Positions 33,661 through 45,065 of a stretch of 64,000 nt of DNA are shown one piece after another. A program made the position numbers and the translations under genes. The stretch is from Salvelinus alpinus. Its lineage: Eukaryota > Chordata > Actinopteri > Salmoniformes > Salmonidae. The notes under the pieces were generated by a model. It saw only the letters and a list, made by a program, of their open reading frames with translations. It ran no database searches and was not told the DNA's origin. Location of the stretch: NCBI RefSeq assembly GCF_045679555.1, contig NC_092115.1, forward strand, positions 36,774,728-36,838,727, read 5' to 3'. Position 1 is the stretch's first letter; every line of letters starts with the position of its first letter.

Positions 33661-33815
33661 CAGTGCATTCGAAAAGTATTCAGACCCCTTGACTTTTCCC
33701 ACATTTTGTTACGTTAAAGCCTTATTCTAAAATGTATTAAATTGTAGTCCCCCCCCCCCCCCCCCCCCCACATCAATCTACAAACAATACCCATTCAATG
33801 ACAAAGCAAAAACTG
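33661..33815 (-). mobile_element. Tc1 terminal fragment with a 21-C run
   Basis: It begins cagtgcattcgaaaagtatt after TATATA and matches the terminal region of the Tc1 copy at 15526. The internal T/C tract has become 21 consecutive C residues (33749-33769). Only the terminal 150 bp remain. Confidence 0.8.
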
Positions 33816-33894
33816 TTAGACAACCCTTGAATGAGTAGGTGTGTCCCCAAAATTTTGACTGGTACTGTTTTATGTCTTTTTTTTCTCGTAGTCC

Positions 33895-34740
33895 CCACTT
33901 TGACTTCCTCTCTCCTGGTTTCTAGAAGTGCCAGTCAATCTCTACATTGACTGAACTCACAGAAACACCCAGAATCACAGTGGTTCCTCTGGGGGATTTT
34001 GGTAAAGTGTGACATTGGTAGAGATTGGAGGACTTGTTCAAAGGGAAATGGCCCAACAAATCTAGGGCAGGTGAGAATGAACACTTAACTGTCATTCTAA
34101 CATTTTCTATAGAACATTACTACTCCTCACTGTATAAAGTTCAATCCTTATTCCTCCATAGCGGGCACAGTGAAGCTCGTGCAGAGCCCCAGATCAGACC
34201 AGAGTTCTTATTATACTGTAAGTCAGTTTCAACTCCATTAATGACAAGAGTGCTGCATCTGGTCTTAGCTCAGGGCTAAATCTGCATCGTGGCAGTGTTC
34301 TGTTGATTCTAGTCATCCTCTTGTTACCATTCCTTTCATATTAGTGTTGAACTTTACTAAACTGACTCCTCCTTTCCTTTCCTTCCTTCCCTCCATCCTC
34401 TTCCCTCGTAGATTCCTGTCAGCTCACACTGGACACCCGGACAGCCCACAGGGGCCTGAGTATGTCTGAGGAGAACAGGACGGTGACAGTGAGGGCCAGG
34501 GACCACTCCTGTCCTGACTACCCAGAGAGGTTTGATCACTGGAGTGCTGTGCACTGAGGCTCTGTCAAGGCACTGCTACTGGGAGGCCGAGTAGAGGGGT
34601 AGTGGCATTAACATGGCTGTGGCGTACAAAGAGATGACCAGGAGAGGAGAGGGCAACAACTCCCACTTTGGACACACCAGAAAATGTCTGGCACAATAAT
34701 GTGGCCACTAGAATACCCACCTCAACCTCTAGTCACCGGA
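33895..34740 (+). pseudogene. finTRIM pseudogene 1: middle exons and 5' part of B30.2 exon
   Basis: 33898-34074 reads ISTLTELTETPRITVVPLGD and LEDLFKGKWPNKSRAG before a gtgaga donor. 34160-34217 gives EPQIRPEFLLYC before a gtaagt donor, the conserved finTRIM PEPxxRxEFLxYxC linker. 34411-34740 is the B30.2 start, DSCQLTLDTRTAHRGLSMSE, ending near NNVATRIPTSTSSH where the LINE enters. Stops occur after DHWSAVH and later. Confidence 0.8.
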
Positions 34741-35321
34741 GAAGAAGGCCGACGTTTTACGTGTCCCCAACCGACTGTGTTTAAAAAAAAAAATATCTGC
34801 GTTGTTTGTAACTTATTTATTTTACTTATTTTGTACCTAATGTTGCCGCTATCGTCTCTTATGACCGAAAATAACTTCTATACATCAGGACTGCGATTAC
34901 TCACCACAGACTGGCAGAATCCTTTTTTTCCTTTAACGAGTCTTACAAGCCCGATGCGAATGATGTACTGCTTTCCTGGGAACAGGCCCAGAACCCCGTG
35001 ATTTGCGTGAAGAGGAGGCAGAGAAAAAGGGGCCAGAGGGCGGGCTGCCTTCTGAGAATTCGTAGGTGATCGAATAAACCCCCACTTCCTTCCATTCTGC
35101 TAGCAAACATGCAATCTTTGGAGAATAAAATCGATGACCTATGTGGAAGATTAAACTACCAACGGAACATTCAAAACTGTAATATCTTATGCTTCACAGA
35201 GTTGTGGCTGAACGACGACACTATCAACATACAGCTGGCTGGTTATACACTGTAACGGCAGGATAGAACAGCGGCGTCTGGTAAGACAAGTGGTGGCGGA
35301 CTCTGTATTTTTGTAAATAAC

Positions 35322-35646
35322 TGTCACGATCTATCACAAGGATGACGCTGGAGAGACGAAGCAGGTACGGGGAGTAACATTTAATAAATAACGGACATGG
35401 AACGAGACATAAACAGCTTAGCAAACAGAAAAACAATCAATGCAGAAGCAGGGAACAGAGCTGGGGAACTGACACATATAGGGGAGGAAATGAACAGGTA
35501 ATAAGAGAGTCCAGGTGAGTCCAATAACGCTGATGCGCGTGACAAGGAAAGGCAGGTGTACGTGATGGATGGCAGGAGTGAGTGATGCAAGGCATTCTGG
35601 CGCCCTCAAGCGCCAGGGGGAGGGAAGAGCGGGAGCAGACGTGACA
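35322..35646 (-). repeat. LTR copy 1 of the array
   Basis: This 325-bp unit has TG..CA ends. It sits next to the G-rich tract of the first body, so it is the 3' LTR in element orientation. On the minus strand it contains a ttattaaatgttac stretch, a possible polyadenylation area. Confidence 0.88.
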
Positions 35647-36252
35647 GTACCCCCCCACTAGGGGCGCCACCCGGCGTCCCACCTGGGCAAACCGGCCGAG
35701 ACATGGGCGCTGGGCAAGCCGGTTGAGGCGTGGAAGCCCGACGAACCGGCTGGAGCGTGAGAGCCTGGCGAGCCGGCTGAGGCATGGGAGCCTGACGATC
35801 CGGCTGAGTCCAGACGCCTGTCGATCCCGCTAAGGAAACCCGATGATCCGGTGGATTGTGACGTGGGATGGGAAGCCACCGAGCCAACCGAGGCAATGAA
35901 ACCTCTCGAGCCAGCCAGGGCATGAAAGCTCGACAGGCTGGCTTAGGCACCCCCGGTTCCATCGGCGGCAGAATCCACCCCCGACGTCACCGACAAAACA
36001 AAAAATAAACAAACAAAAAACTCCTGGACAGGCTGGGCAGACAAGAACTGACGATCCAGCTGAGGCCCGACGTGGGATGGGCGCCCTCCGAACCAACCGG
36101 GGCAAGGAAACCTCTCAAGCCTGCTAGGGCGTGGAAGCCCGACGAGCAGGCTAGGCACCCCCGGTTCCATCGGTGTTGACCCAGAGCCGATGCCACTATA
36201 CCAACCAGAACGCCAGTACTCCCCGATGCTTCGTGTGATGGCTTCTGCATTC

Positions 36253-36577
36253 TGTCACGATCTATCACAAGGATGACGCTGGAGAGACGAAGCAGGTACG
36301 GGGAGTAACATTTAATAAATAACGGACATGGAACGAGACATAAACAGCTTAGCAAACAGAAAAACAATCAATGCAGAAGCAGGGAACAGAGCTGGGGAAC
36401 TGACACATATAGGGGAGGAAATGAACAGGTAATAAGAGAGTCCAGGTGAGTCCAATAACGCTGATGCGCGTGACAAGGAAAGGCAGGTGTACGTGATGGA
36501 TGGCAGGAGTGAGTGATGCAAGGCATTCTGGCGCCCTCAAGCGCCAGGGGGAGGGAAGAGCGGGAGCAGACGTGACA
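36253..36577 (-). repeat. LTR copy 2 (central) of the array
   Basis: The same 325-bp unit, shared between the two bodies. A central LTR is expected after unequal recombination between LTRs or tandem integration. Confidence 0.88.
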
Positions 36578-37183
36578 GTACCCCCCCACTAGGGGCGCCA
36601 CCCGGCGTCCCACCTGGGCAAACCGGCCGAGACATGGGCGCTGGGCAAGCCGGTTGAGGCGTGGAAGCCCGACGAACCGGCTGGAGCGTGAGAGCCTGGC
36701 GAGCCGGCTGAGGCATGGGAGCCTGACGATCCGGCTGAGTCCAGACGCCTGTCGATCCCGCTAAGGAAACCCGATGATCCGGTGGATTGTGACGTGGGAT
36801 GGGAAGCCACCGAGCCAACCGAGGCAATGAAACCTCTCGAGCCAGCCAGGGCATGAAAGCTCGACGGGCTGGCTTAGGCACCCCCGGTTCCATCGGCGGC
36901 AGAATCCACCCCCGACGTCACCGACAAAACAAAAAATAAACAAACAAAAAACTCCTGGACAGGCTGGGCAGACAAGAACTGACGATCCAGCTGAGGCCCG
37001 ACGTGGGATGGGCGCCCTCCGAACCAACCGGGGCAAGGAAACCTCTCGAGCCTGCTAGGGCGTGGAAGCCCGACGAGCAGGCTAGGCACCCCCGGTTCCA
37101 TCGGTGTTGACCCAGAGCCGATGCCACTATACCAACCAGAACGCCAGTACTCCCCGATGCTTCGTGTGATGGCTTCTGCATTC

Positions 37184-37508
37184 TGTCACGATCTATTACA
37201 AGGATGACGCTGGAGAGACGAAGCAGGTACGGGGAGTAACATTTAATAAATAACGGACATGGAACGAGACATAAACAGCTTAGCAAACAGAAAAACAATC
37301 AATGCAGAAGCAGGGAACAGAGCTGGGGAACTGACACATATAGGGGAGGAAATGAACAGGTAATAAGAGAGTCCAGGTGAGTCCAATAACGCTGATGCGC
37401 GTGACAAGGAAAGGCAGGTGTACGTGATGGATGGCAGGAGTGAGTGATGCAAGGCATTCTGGCGCCCTCAAGCGCCAGGGGGAGGGAAGAGCGGGAGCAG
37501 ACGTGACA
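37184..37508 (-). repeat. LTR copy 3 of the array
   Basis: The same 325-bp unit with one visible change (ctattacaagg for ctatcacaagg). It is the 5' LTR in element orientation and is followed by the second ataac. Confidence 0.88.
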
Positions 37509-39447
37509 ATAACAGCTGGTGCACAATATCTAATGATGTCTCGAGCTATTGCTCGCTTGAGGTAGAGTATCTCATGATAAGCTGTAGACCACACTATCTA
37601 CCTACAGAGTTTTCATCTGTATTTTTCGTAGATGTTTACATACCACCACAGACTGAGGTTGGCACTAAGACAGCATTGAATGAGCTTTATTCCACCATAA
37701 CCAAACAAGCACACGTTCACCTAGAGGCGGCGCTCCTAGTAGCCGGGGACTTTAATGCAGGGAAACTTAAATCCGTTTTACCAAATTTCTATCAGCATGT
37801 TAAATGTGCAACCAGAGGGAAAAAATCTCTGGACCACCTTTACTCCACACACAGAGACGCATACAAACCTCTCCCTCGCCCTCCACTTGGCAAATCTGAC
37901 CATAATTCTATCCTCCTGATGCCTGCTTACAAGCAAAAATTTAAGCAGGAAGCACCAGTGACTAGATCCATAAAAAAAGTGGTCAGATGAAGCAGATGCT
38001 AAGCTACAGGACTGTTTTACTAGCACAGACTGGAATATGTTCAGGGATTCCTCCGATGGCATTGAGGAGTACACCACATCAGTCATTGGCTTCATCAATA
38101 AGTGCATTGTTGACGTCGTCCCCACAGTGACCGTACGTACATACTCTAATCAGAAGCCATGGATTACAGGCAACATCCGCACTGAGCTAAAGGCTAGAGA
38201 TGCCGCTTTCAAGGAGCAGAACTCTAACCCGGAAGCTTATAAGAAATCCCGCTATGCCCTCCGACGAAACATTAAACAGGCTAAGCGTCAATACAGGACT
38301 AAGACCGAATCGTACTACACCGGCTCTGATGCTCGTCGGATGTGGCAGGGCTTGCACACCATTACTCCCTGTTCACTCATGACTGCACGGCCAGGCACGA
38401 CTCCAACACCATCATTACGTTCGCCAATGACGCAACAGTGGTAGGCCAGATCACCGACAACGACGAGACAGCCTATAGGGAGGAGGTCAGAGACCTGGCC
38501 ATGTGGTGCCAGGACAACAACCTCTCCCTCAACGTGATCAAGACAAAGGAGATGATTGTGGACTACTACTACTACTACAGAAAAGGAGGACAGAGCACAC
38601 CCCCATTCTCATCAACAGGGCTGTAGTAGAGCAGGTTGAGAGCTTCAAGTTCCTTGGTGTCCACATCACCAACAAACTATCATGGTCCAAGCACACCAAG
38701 ACAGTCGTGAAGAGGGCACGACAAAACCTATTCCCCCTCAGGAGATTTGGCATGGGTCCTCAGATCCTCAAAAGGTTCTATAGCTGCACCATCGAGAGCT
38801 TCCTGACTGGTTGCATCACTGCCTGGTATGGCAACTGCTCGGCTTCCGACCACAAGGTACTACAGAGGGTAGTGCGTACGGCCCAGTACATCACTGGGGC
38901 CAAGATTCCTGCTTTCCAGGGCCTCTATAACAGGCGGTGTCAGAGGAAGGCCCTAAAAATTGTCAAAGACTCCAGTCACCCTAGTCATAGACTGTTCTCT
39001 CTGCTACCGCACTGCAAGCGGTACTGGAGCACCAAGTCTAGGTCTAAGAGGCTTCTAAACAGCTTCTACCCCCCAAGCCATAAGACTCCTGAACATCTAA
39101 TCAAATGGCTACCCAGACTATTTGCATTGCCCCCCCCTCTCCCTCTCTTTTACACCGCTGCTACTCTGTGTTGTTATCATCTATGCATAGTCACTTTAAT
39201 AACTTTACCTACATGTACATATTACCTCAACTAACCGGTGCCCCCGCACATTGACTCTGTACCGGTGCCCCCCTGTTATATAGTCTCTCTATTGTTATTT
39301 TGCTGCTGCTCTTTAATTACTTGTTACTTTTATTTCTTCTTCTTATCCATATTTTTTTTTAAACTGCATTGTTGGTTAGGGGCTTGTAAGTAAGCATTTC
39401 ACCTGTTGTATTCGGCGCATGTGACTAATAAAATTTGATTTGATTTG

Positions 39448-39535
39448 GAGTCTGTGTTTCTACAGTGTCTCTGACCCTGGTCATTCACTCAGGCCATCTA
39501 TCCTGGCTTTGAGTTTATTTGTTTCGGAGCCTGTA
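39448..39535 (+). pseudogene. finTRIM pseudogene 1: 3' part of B30.2 exon
   Basis: The sequence gtgtttctacagtgtctctgac encodes the conserved FYSVSD of finTRIM SPRY domains, and atctatcctggctttgag the YPGF motif near the C-terminus. It completes the B30.2 domain interrupted at 34740. A frameshift lies between the two motifs. Confidence 0.78.
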
Positions 39536-40394
39536 TAGAGTTAATGTAGAGTTTAGTAATTTAGTTGCTGTCGAGTTTGTCATTTTGTATTTTTCTGGCA
39601 AAACAAGTACAATCATTGAAATACTAATTCTGTAAATACCTTCTTGATAGGTTGTGAAGTGAAAAGAAAAGTGTATCCTGTTTCCCCATTCTCTACTCTT
39701 CATTTGTCGTCATCACATCCCCATTACACATTATCATGTTTAGGTCTTCTTGACCCTATCCGACTCTCTATCCCCAAAGCCCACGGTCCTAAAAACAGAT
39801 CTGCTATAGTTAGTGTCCTCTGAGGATATTGTTTTATATCAACCTCCCTCAGGCTCTGGGTTAATGGCCTCACTGTTAGCCCAAAGGCTCTTTATGATAA
39901 GTCTGATATCAGCTGTTACCCCCAAGCATATGGTGTTAGAAACACATCTGTTATCATTTGCAGAGGATGCTACTCCCCCCTTGTGGTGGTGGTTTTAGTT
40001 GAATGATGTTGGTTAGAAATGACTGCTCATATCAATGGCAATATCAATGACACTGATGATTTGTGTTTTATATAACACATGTATTGTGGTATGTTTTTAG
40101 CAAAAGTGTCACAGGTAACCTCAGTGGCAACAGCACAGCAGTGAAAGTCACAAGACATAAAGAAATTGCAAAACGCCCAGTCTGTATAGACATGAACAAA
40201 TGTCATACTGTCTCTCTCTCACACACATGCACACACCCAGGGAGGTTCCTTATTCTTTGTTACAGAGTAACCTCAACCACGACTTCTGTAACTGCTAGTA
40301 GAACTAGGAATTCCTCAATTTTCACAGCAAAAAAAAATCAATACTGTTCTCTCTCTCACTCGCTCTGGCTGTTTGTCCTGGACTCTCTGAAATG
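39536..40394. other. Intergenic between the two finTRIM relics
   Basis: No gene is evident. There are pairs of related blocks (aaaacagatctgctatagtt and gaaacacatctgttatcatt with surrounding cctctgaggat/gcagaggatgc) suggesting an old local duplication near 39790-39970. Short frames here lack recognisable motifs. Confidence 0.4.
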
Positions 40395-40399
40395 GCACA

Positions 40400-40962
40400 G
40401 GCAGAGGAACTCATCTACCAGGATTAATTCCTCTGTCCAGTCTGTCAGGATGTGCTGAGAGATCCAGTGGCTATCCCCTGTGGACACAGTTACTGCATAG
40501 TCTGTATTGAAGGCTGCTGGGACCAGGATGAACAGAGTGGAGGAAAATACCACTGCCCCCAGTGCAGAACTACTTTCTCCTAGAGACCTGAACTGGGTAG
40601 AAATACAATTTTAGCAGAGCTGGTTGACAAGATTAGGGTCTTGGGAGTGCAAGAATCTCCTCCTGAAGATGTGGCGTGTGATTTCTAAACTGGGAAGAAG
40701 CGGAAACGAGGCAAGTCCTGTCTGGTGTGTCTGGCTGCGTTTTGTGAGATTCACCTTCAGCTCCATTTGGAATCACCCACTCTAAACAAGCATGTAATGG
40801 TTGAGGCCACCGGGCAACAGCAGGATAAGATCTGCTCTCATCATGACAGACTACTGAAGATCTAGTGCCATACTGATCAGCAGGGTGTCTGTCTGCTGTG
40901 TGTGATGGATAAACACAGGGGCCACGATAGTCTCAGCTACAGCAGAGGACAGACCGACAGGT
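40400..40962 (+). pseudogene. finTRIM pseudogene 2: RING and B-box exon
   Basis: The RING finger is complete in zinc ligands (CPVC, CGHSYC..C, CPQC), and both B-box blocks remain (CLVCLAAFCEIH; CSHHDRLL..., C.LCVMDKHRGH). In-frame stops follow TTFS, CDF and LLKI. The frame is otherwise largely maintained, so inactivation is younger than in pseudogene 1. Confidence 0.82.
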
Positions 40963-41689
40963 GGGGCTTGTCATAGCATTCACACACCCCATAGGGACCA
41001 GGGGATATGAGTGCTGTATTATTTTTCTTAGTTGCGCAACTTTGTAAAGGGGGCGTGTTCTCTAAGTGTGCGAAAGTAAATATTTGTCATCACCCTCCGA
41101 TTATGATTCAACATTCATCCTCTATTTCTTCATCAGACCGGAGAAAGAGATACAGAGAGGCATTTCCATACAGATGCAATGTCAGAGAACTGTTATCAAA
41201 TGCATGGTCTTAACCCATAAGAGTTTAAGCTATATGGAATTGTTTTAAGAAAATCATACCAATGATCATTTTGTTTTTTTACATGTATTTAACCCCTTAT
41301 TGTTTTTACACTAAAATAGTGGGGAGGGGTTCTACTAAGCTATATGGAATTGTTTTAAGGTCATACCAAGGATAATTTTGCTATTTGATTTAGAATTTTA
41401 AGACCCCTTGAAGTATCCCAAAAATATATTTAAAAAAATATTTGATTAAATGTATTTGGCCTTACTGCTATTAGCCCATACAAATGCATTGAATAACAGA
41501 TTCACTACATGGAACAACAGATAGTCCCCCCCCCCAAAAAAAAAGATCTAAAGGAAGTTTGATCTGAAGTGTGTGTCCTATATCTGAGAGATAGAAGTAA
41601 GATCAGGAAAAATAAAATTTTAATACATGTATTTAACCCTTTATTTTTCTCAGTAAAGTCTCCATATACTGTATACTTCCATGATTTTT

Positions 41690-42080
41690 TTTGACTGGTA
41701 CTGGGAGATCTTCAGACGAGTCTTGCGAGCCCTGTCCTAGAACAAAACCTACATGTACGCGTTCGTGAGAGTCTCACCTTTGCATAGAGGGGTCATATTA
41801 GTGTGTAGCCAAAACTGTTCGGACGCTACAGACAAAAGTTGGCAGATCAGCTGGACCGACTTCAGATCAGTCCAAAGACGCTTGTGGGGGTCGTAGAGCA
41901 AAACGAAAAACACCATGGTGTTCATGAGTCTCATCTTTCCATACTAGTTTGTAGGCCAAACCGTTCGGACGCTACTGACGATTTTGTGAGAAGACCGATT
42001 TTCGGGATGTCTCATGGTCTGACAAACACCGCTCTAGCTCTGTCACCTTTCACCGCAGATGCGGAAGTGTCACATATGCA
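41690..42080. repeat. Repeat related to the nfatc4 intron 2 element
   Basis: Blocks such as ttcggacgctac, aaacaccgctctagctctgt and agtctcatctttccatacta recur, inverted and diverged, in the piggyBac-like element at 51754-52472. Within this stretch a tandem-like doubling of ccgttcggacgctac / ctgttcggacgctac is seen. No TTAA ends were found, so it is a fragment. Confidence 0.55.
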
Positions 42081-43397
42081 GATGTGGTGGATTGAGACGC
42101 ATTTCAATGCAAAAAAACGGACATCTTTATCTTAAACTGACATCTTTTCATGGTGATGTTTTTATTATGCTAATTAGATTTCCGCATGGGTGCAGACATC
42201 AATCCGTAGGGGGCTTTATATGGTTACCAATAGTCCTGAGAAAGAAGCATATGAGTTGAACAAAATCATTTACAACCATTGTGGAATTCCAAAGTACATT
42301 TCTGTCTAAAATCTACAGTGTTAATATTTTAACATGATAGTCACAGCTTGTCTGTCCTTATGTCTATTTTTATTTTCAATAGAGGCAGTTGGAGAGAATT
42401 TGTGACCAATCCCAGGAGAAAAGCCAAGGTAGAGAGAAGAAGGTTCAGGAGCTGAGGGAGGCTTTGGACTCTGTCCACTGAGCCACAATGTAGGGAGGAA
42501 GCTCTGTTCATCACAGAACATTCTTGGCAAGAGCAAAGGCTTAATCATCGCTGTGACCCCTCTCTGTGTCTCCCACCAGCACTCTGCACAGACAGCAGTG
42601 GAGGACATCGAGAGGATCTTTACAGTGAGGGGATCTGATTCGCTCCTTAGAGGTGCTGTGAGGTGAGAGAGCTGATCAGAGTCCAGGAGGAGACTGGAGC
42701 AGGAGGTGACTTAGCTGAGGAAGAAAGACTGAGCTGGAGAAGCTTTTACACACACAGGATCACATCAGATTCCTCCAGGTATTATCAAGTATATTTGATC
42801 ATAAAACTATATGGTCTTCGATCTGGATTTCTAATTTGCATCATTTTGTATCCTTCGCTCACTGTTCCCTCTCTAGATATGCCCATTCCTACCCCCCAGT
42901 CCTGGAACTCCAGACCTATCCAGCGTCCCGATGGGTCAGACCTGTTGTTTTGGAGCGGTGTCAAAAGCTACCTCTGAACTAACAGAGAGACTGGAAGACG
43001 TCTGGAAAGAGAATTGGTTACAGATTCTTAGAGCAGGTCTGACACTGATATGTAAAATATTCAACACCAGCACTTAAATAGAGCTTCATTACCTGCCACC
43101 TGGCGGTGGTATATGACCTATTTTATCAAACTGACAAAAATGTGTATTGCTCTTCAATCGTTTTATAAAATGAATTAGTGCATAATTGTTGATAGCCGTT
43201 TGTTGTTTTTCATTGAACATTTCCCATATGCAGTCAATACAGTGGAGATTGTCCACACACCAGAGCCCCAGAGCCCCAATTATTACAATGTATCTGTCCT
43301 CTCAGAGCAATACTTCAAAAATGTATCTAAAATCAAAAAGATCTCTCCATCCATTTCTTTCTTTATGGTCACCAGCACGCATTGTTGCTAAAGTATA

Positions 43398-44970
43398 CAG
43401 TCGTGACCAAAAGTTTTGAGAATGACACAAATATAAATTTTCACAAAGTTTGCTGCTTCAGTGTCTTTAGATATTTTTGTCAGATGTTACTACGCAATAC
43501 TGAAGTATAATTACAAGCATTTCATAAGTGTCAAATGCTTTTGTTGACAATTACATGAAGTTGATGCAAAGTGTCAATATTTGCAGTGTTGACCCTTCTT
43601 TTTCAAGACCTCTGCAATCCGCCCTGCCATGTTGTCAATTAACTTCTGGGCCACATCCTGACTGATGGCAGCCCATTCTTGCATAATCAATGCTTGGAGT
43701 TTGTCAGAATTAGTGGGTTTTTGTTTGTCCACCCGCCTCTTGAGGATTGACCACAAGTTCTCAATGGGATTAAGTTCTGGGGAGTTTCCTGGCCATGGCC
43801 CCAAAATATCGATGTTTTGTTCTCCGAGCCACTTAGTTATCACTTTTGCCTTATGGCAAGGTGCTCAATCATGCTGGAAAAGGCCATGTTCGTCACCAAA
43901 CTGTTTCTGGATGGTTGGGAGAAGTTGCTCTCGGAGGATGTGTTGGTACCATTCTTTATTCATGGCTGTGTTCTTAGGCAAAATTGTGAGTGAGCCCACT
44001 CCCTTGGCTGAGAAGCAACCCCACACATGAATGGTCTCAGGATGCTTTACTGTTGGAATGACACAGGACTGATGGTAGCGCTCACCTTGTCTTCTCCGGA
44101 CAAGCTTTTTTTCCGGATGCCCCAAACAATCGGAAGGGGGATTCATCAGAGAAAATGAGGACCCCAGTCCTCAGCAGTCCAATCCCTGTACCTTTTGCAG
44201 AATATCAGTTTGTCCCTGATGTTTTTCCTTGAGAGAAGTGGCTTCTTTGCTGCCCTTCTTCACACCAGGCCATCCTCCAAAAGTCTTCACCTCACTGTGC
44301 GTGCAGATGCACTCACACCTGCCTGCTGCCATTCCTGAGCAAGTTCTGTACTGGTGGTGCCCCGATCCCGCAGCTGAATCAACTTTAGGAGACGGTCCTG
44401 GCGCTTGCTGGACTTTCTTTCGCACCCTGAAGCCTTCTTCACAACAATTGAACCGCTCTCCTTGAAGTTCTTGATGATCCGATAAACGGTTGATTTAGGT
44501 GCAGTCTTACTGGCAGCAATATCCTTGCCTGTGAAGCCCTTTTTGTGCAAAGCAATGATGACGGCACGTGTTTCCTTGCAGGTAACCATGGTTGAGAGAG
44601 GAAGAACAATGATTCCAAGCACCACCCTCCTTTTGAAGCTTCCAGTCTGTTATTCGAACTCAATCAGCATGACAGAGTGATCTCCAGCCTTGTCCTCGTC
44701 AACACTCACACCTGTGTTAACGAGAGAATCACTGACATGATGTCAGCTGGTCCTTTTGTGGCAGGGCTGAAATGCAGTGGAAATATTTTGGGGGGATTCA
44801 GTTCATTTGCATGGCAAAGAGGGACTTTGCAATTAATTGCAATTCATCTGATCACTCTTCATAACATTCTGAAGTATATGCAAATTTCCATTATACAGCA
44901 GACATCATACAGCAGCAGACTTTGTGAAAATGTATTTTTGTGTCATTCTCAAAACTTTCGGCCACGACTG
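43398..44970 (-). mobile_element. Full-length Tc1 transposon, inactive, in finTRIM pseudogene 2
   Basis: The 1573-bp element has inverted ends cagtcgtgaccaaaagtttt and aaaactttcggccacgactg with TA on both sides. Minus-strand transposase occurs as three blocks: 44287-44625 (helix-turn-helix: FTGKDIAASKTAPKSTVYRI, SGSIVVKKASGCERKSSKRQ), 43865-44146 ([28 protein letters not shown]) and 43574-43843 ([20 protein letters not shown]). These carry the later two catalytic acidic sites; frames are broken between blocks and some residues around the first D are altered. Confidence 0.92.
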
Positions 44971-45065
44971 TACATTTATGTTATCGCACAAGGTAAGGTC
45001 TATTCTACACCAATCACACATCCTAATTATCTCTGCTGTTTTCTCCCTCTCCTCTCTCTCCACAG

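Larger units (their letters stand above)
32330..33867 (-). mobile_element. Degraded Tc1-like transposon with two insertions
   Basis: Antisense Tc1 transposase text is recognisable (ccatgcttcacggtgggaaa; minus-strand fragments through 32569-32844). The right end (tgggtgtgtcc-like, aaaattttgactggtactg) is a Tc1 terminal repeat ending at 33867; the left end is missing. A SINE (32808-33030) and a second Tc1 fragment (33661-33815) are inserted. It sits in intron-derived sequence of finTRIM pseudogene 1. Confidence 0.8.
35322..37508 (-). mobile_element. Three-LTR, two-body LTR retroelement array (TRIM/Gypsy-like)
   Basis: Three copies of a 325-bp unit alternate with two 606-bp bodies: LTR 35322-35646, body, LTR 36253-36577, body, LTR 37184-37508, totalling exactly 2187 bp. 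LTRs begin tgtcacgatctat and end gacgtgaca. The whole is flanked by ataac at 35317-35321 and 37509-37513, a 5-bp target duplication. Copies differ at only about three positions. On the minus strand a G-rich tract (gtggggggg) precedes each LTR as a polypurine tract would, so the element is antisense to the LINE. Bodies encode no gag or pol; their open frames are low-complexity Pro/Ala/Arg. It is non-autonomous and young. Confidence 0.88.
34740..39447 (+). mobile_element. LINE copy splitting the finTRIM B30.2 exon
   Basis: The element has a 5' leader and endonuclease part (ANMQSLENKIDDLCGRLNYQ, ILCFTELWLNDDT), then, after the LTR array, more endonuclease (RPHYLPTEFSSVFFVDVYIP, LVAGDFNAGKLK, GKSDHNSILL) and a C-terminal part (EMIVDYYYYY, ESFKFLGVHIT, FYSCTIESFLTGCITAWYGN). 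About 0.8 kb covering the RT core is missing at about 38368: MWQGLHTIT runs straight into CSLMTARPG / TIITFANDATVVG. The 3' UTR ends catgtgactaataaaatttg. It cannot move itself. Host exon sequence resumes at 39448. Confidence 0.88.
28600..39535 (+). pseudogene. finTRIM (E3 ubiquitin ligase family) pseudogene 1, split by insertions
   Basis: The remains run in normal gene order: RING/B-box exon (28600-29134), a late middle exon (33895-34074), a short exon ending at a fossil donor (34160-34217), and a B30.2/PRY-SPRY exon (34411-34740, continuing at 39448-39535). RING text includes EPVAIPSGQSYCMGCIRRC and FSCPQCRQTFTPRLILKRNT; B30.2 text includes DSCQLTLDTRTAHRGLSMSE and CPDYPERFDHW. The coiled-coil part was not found; Tc1, SINE, hAT-MITE, foldback and piggyBac debris fill the space between. 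FinTRIMs are a fish-expanded antiviral TRIM family. Stops and frameshifts in every exon make it dead. Confidence 0.82.

Noticed and set aside
35606-36893. Pro/Ala/Arg-rich frames of 118 and 126 codons repeated twice
   Set aside because: They lie in the bodies of the LTR array, span LTR-body borders, overlap each other in several frames, and show no domain.
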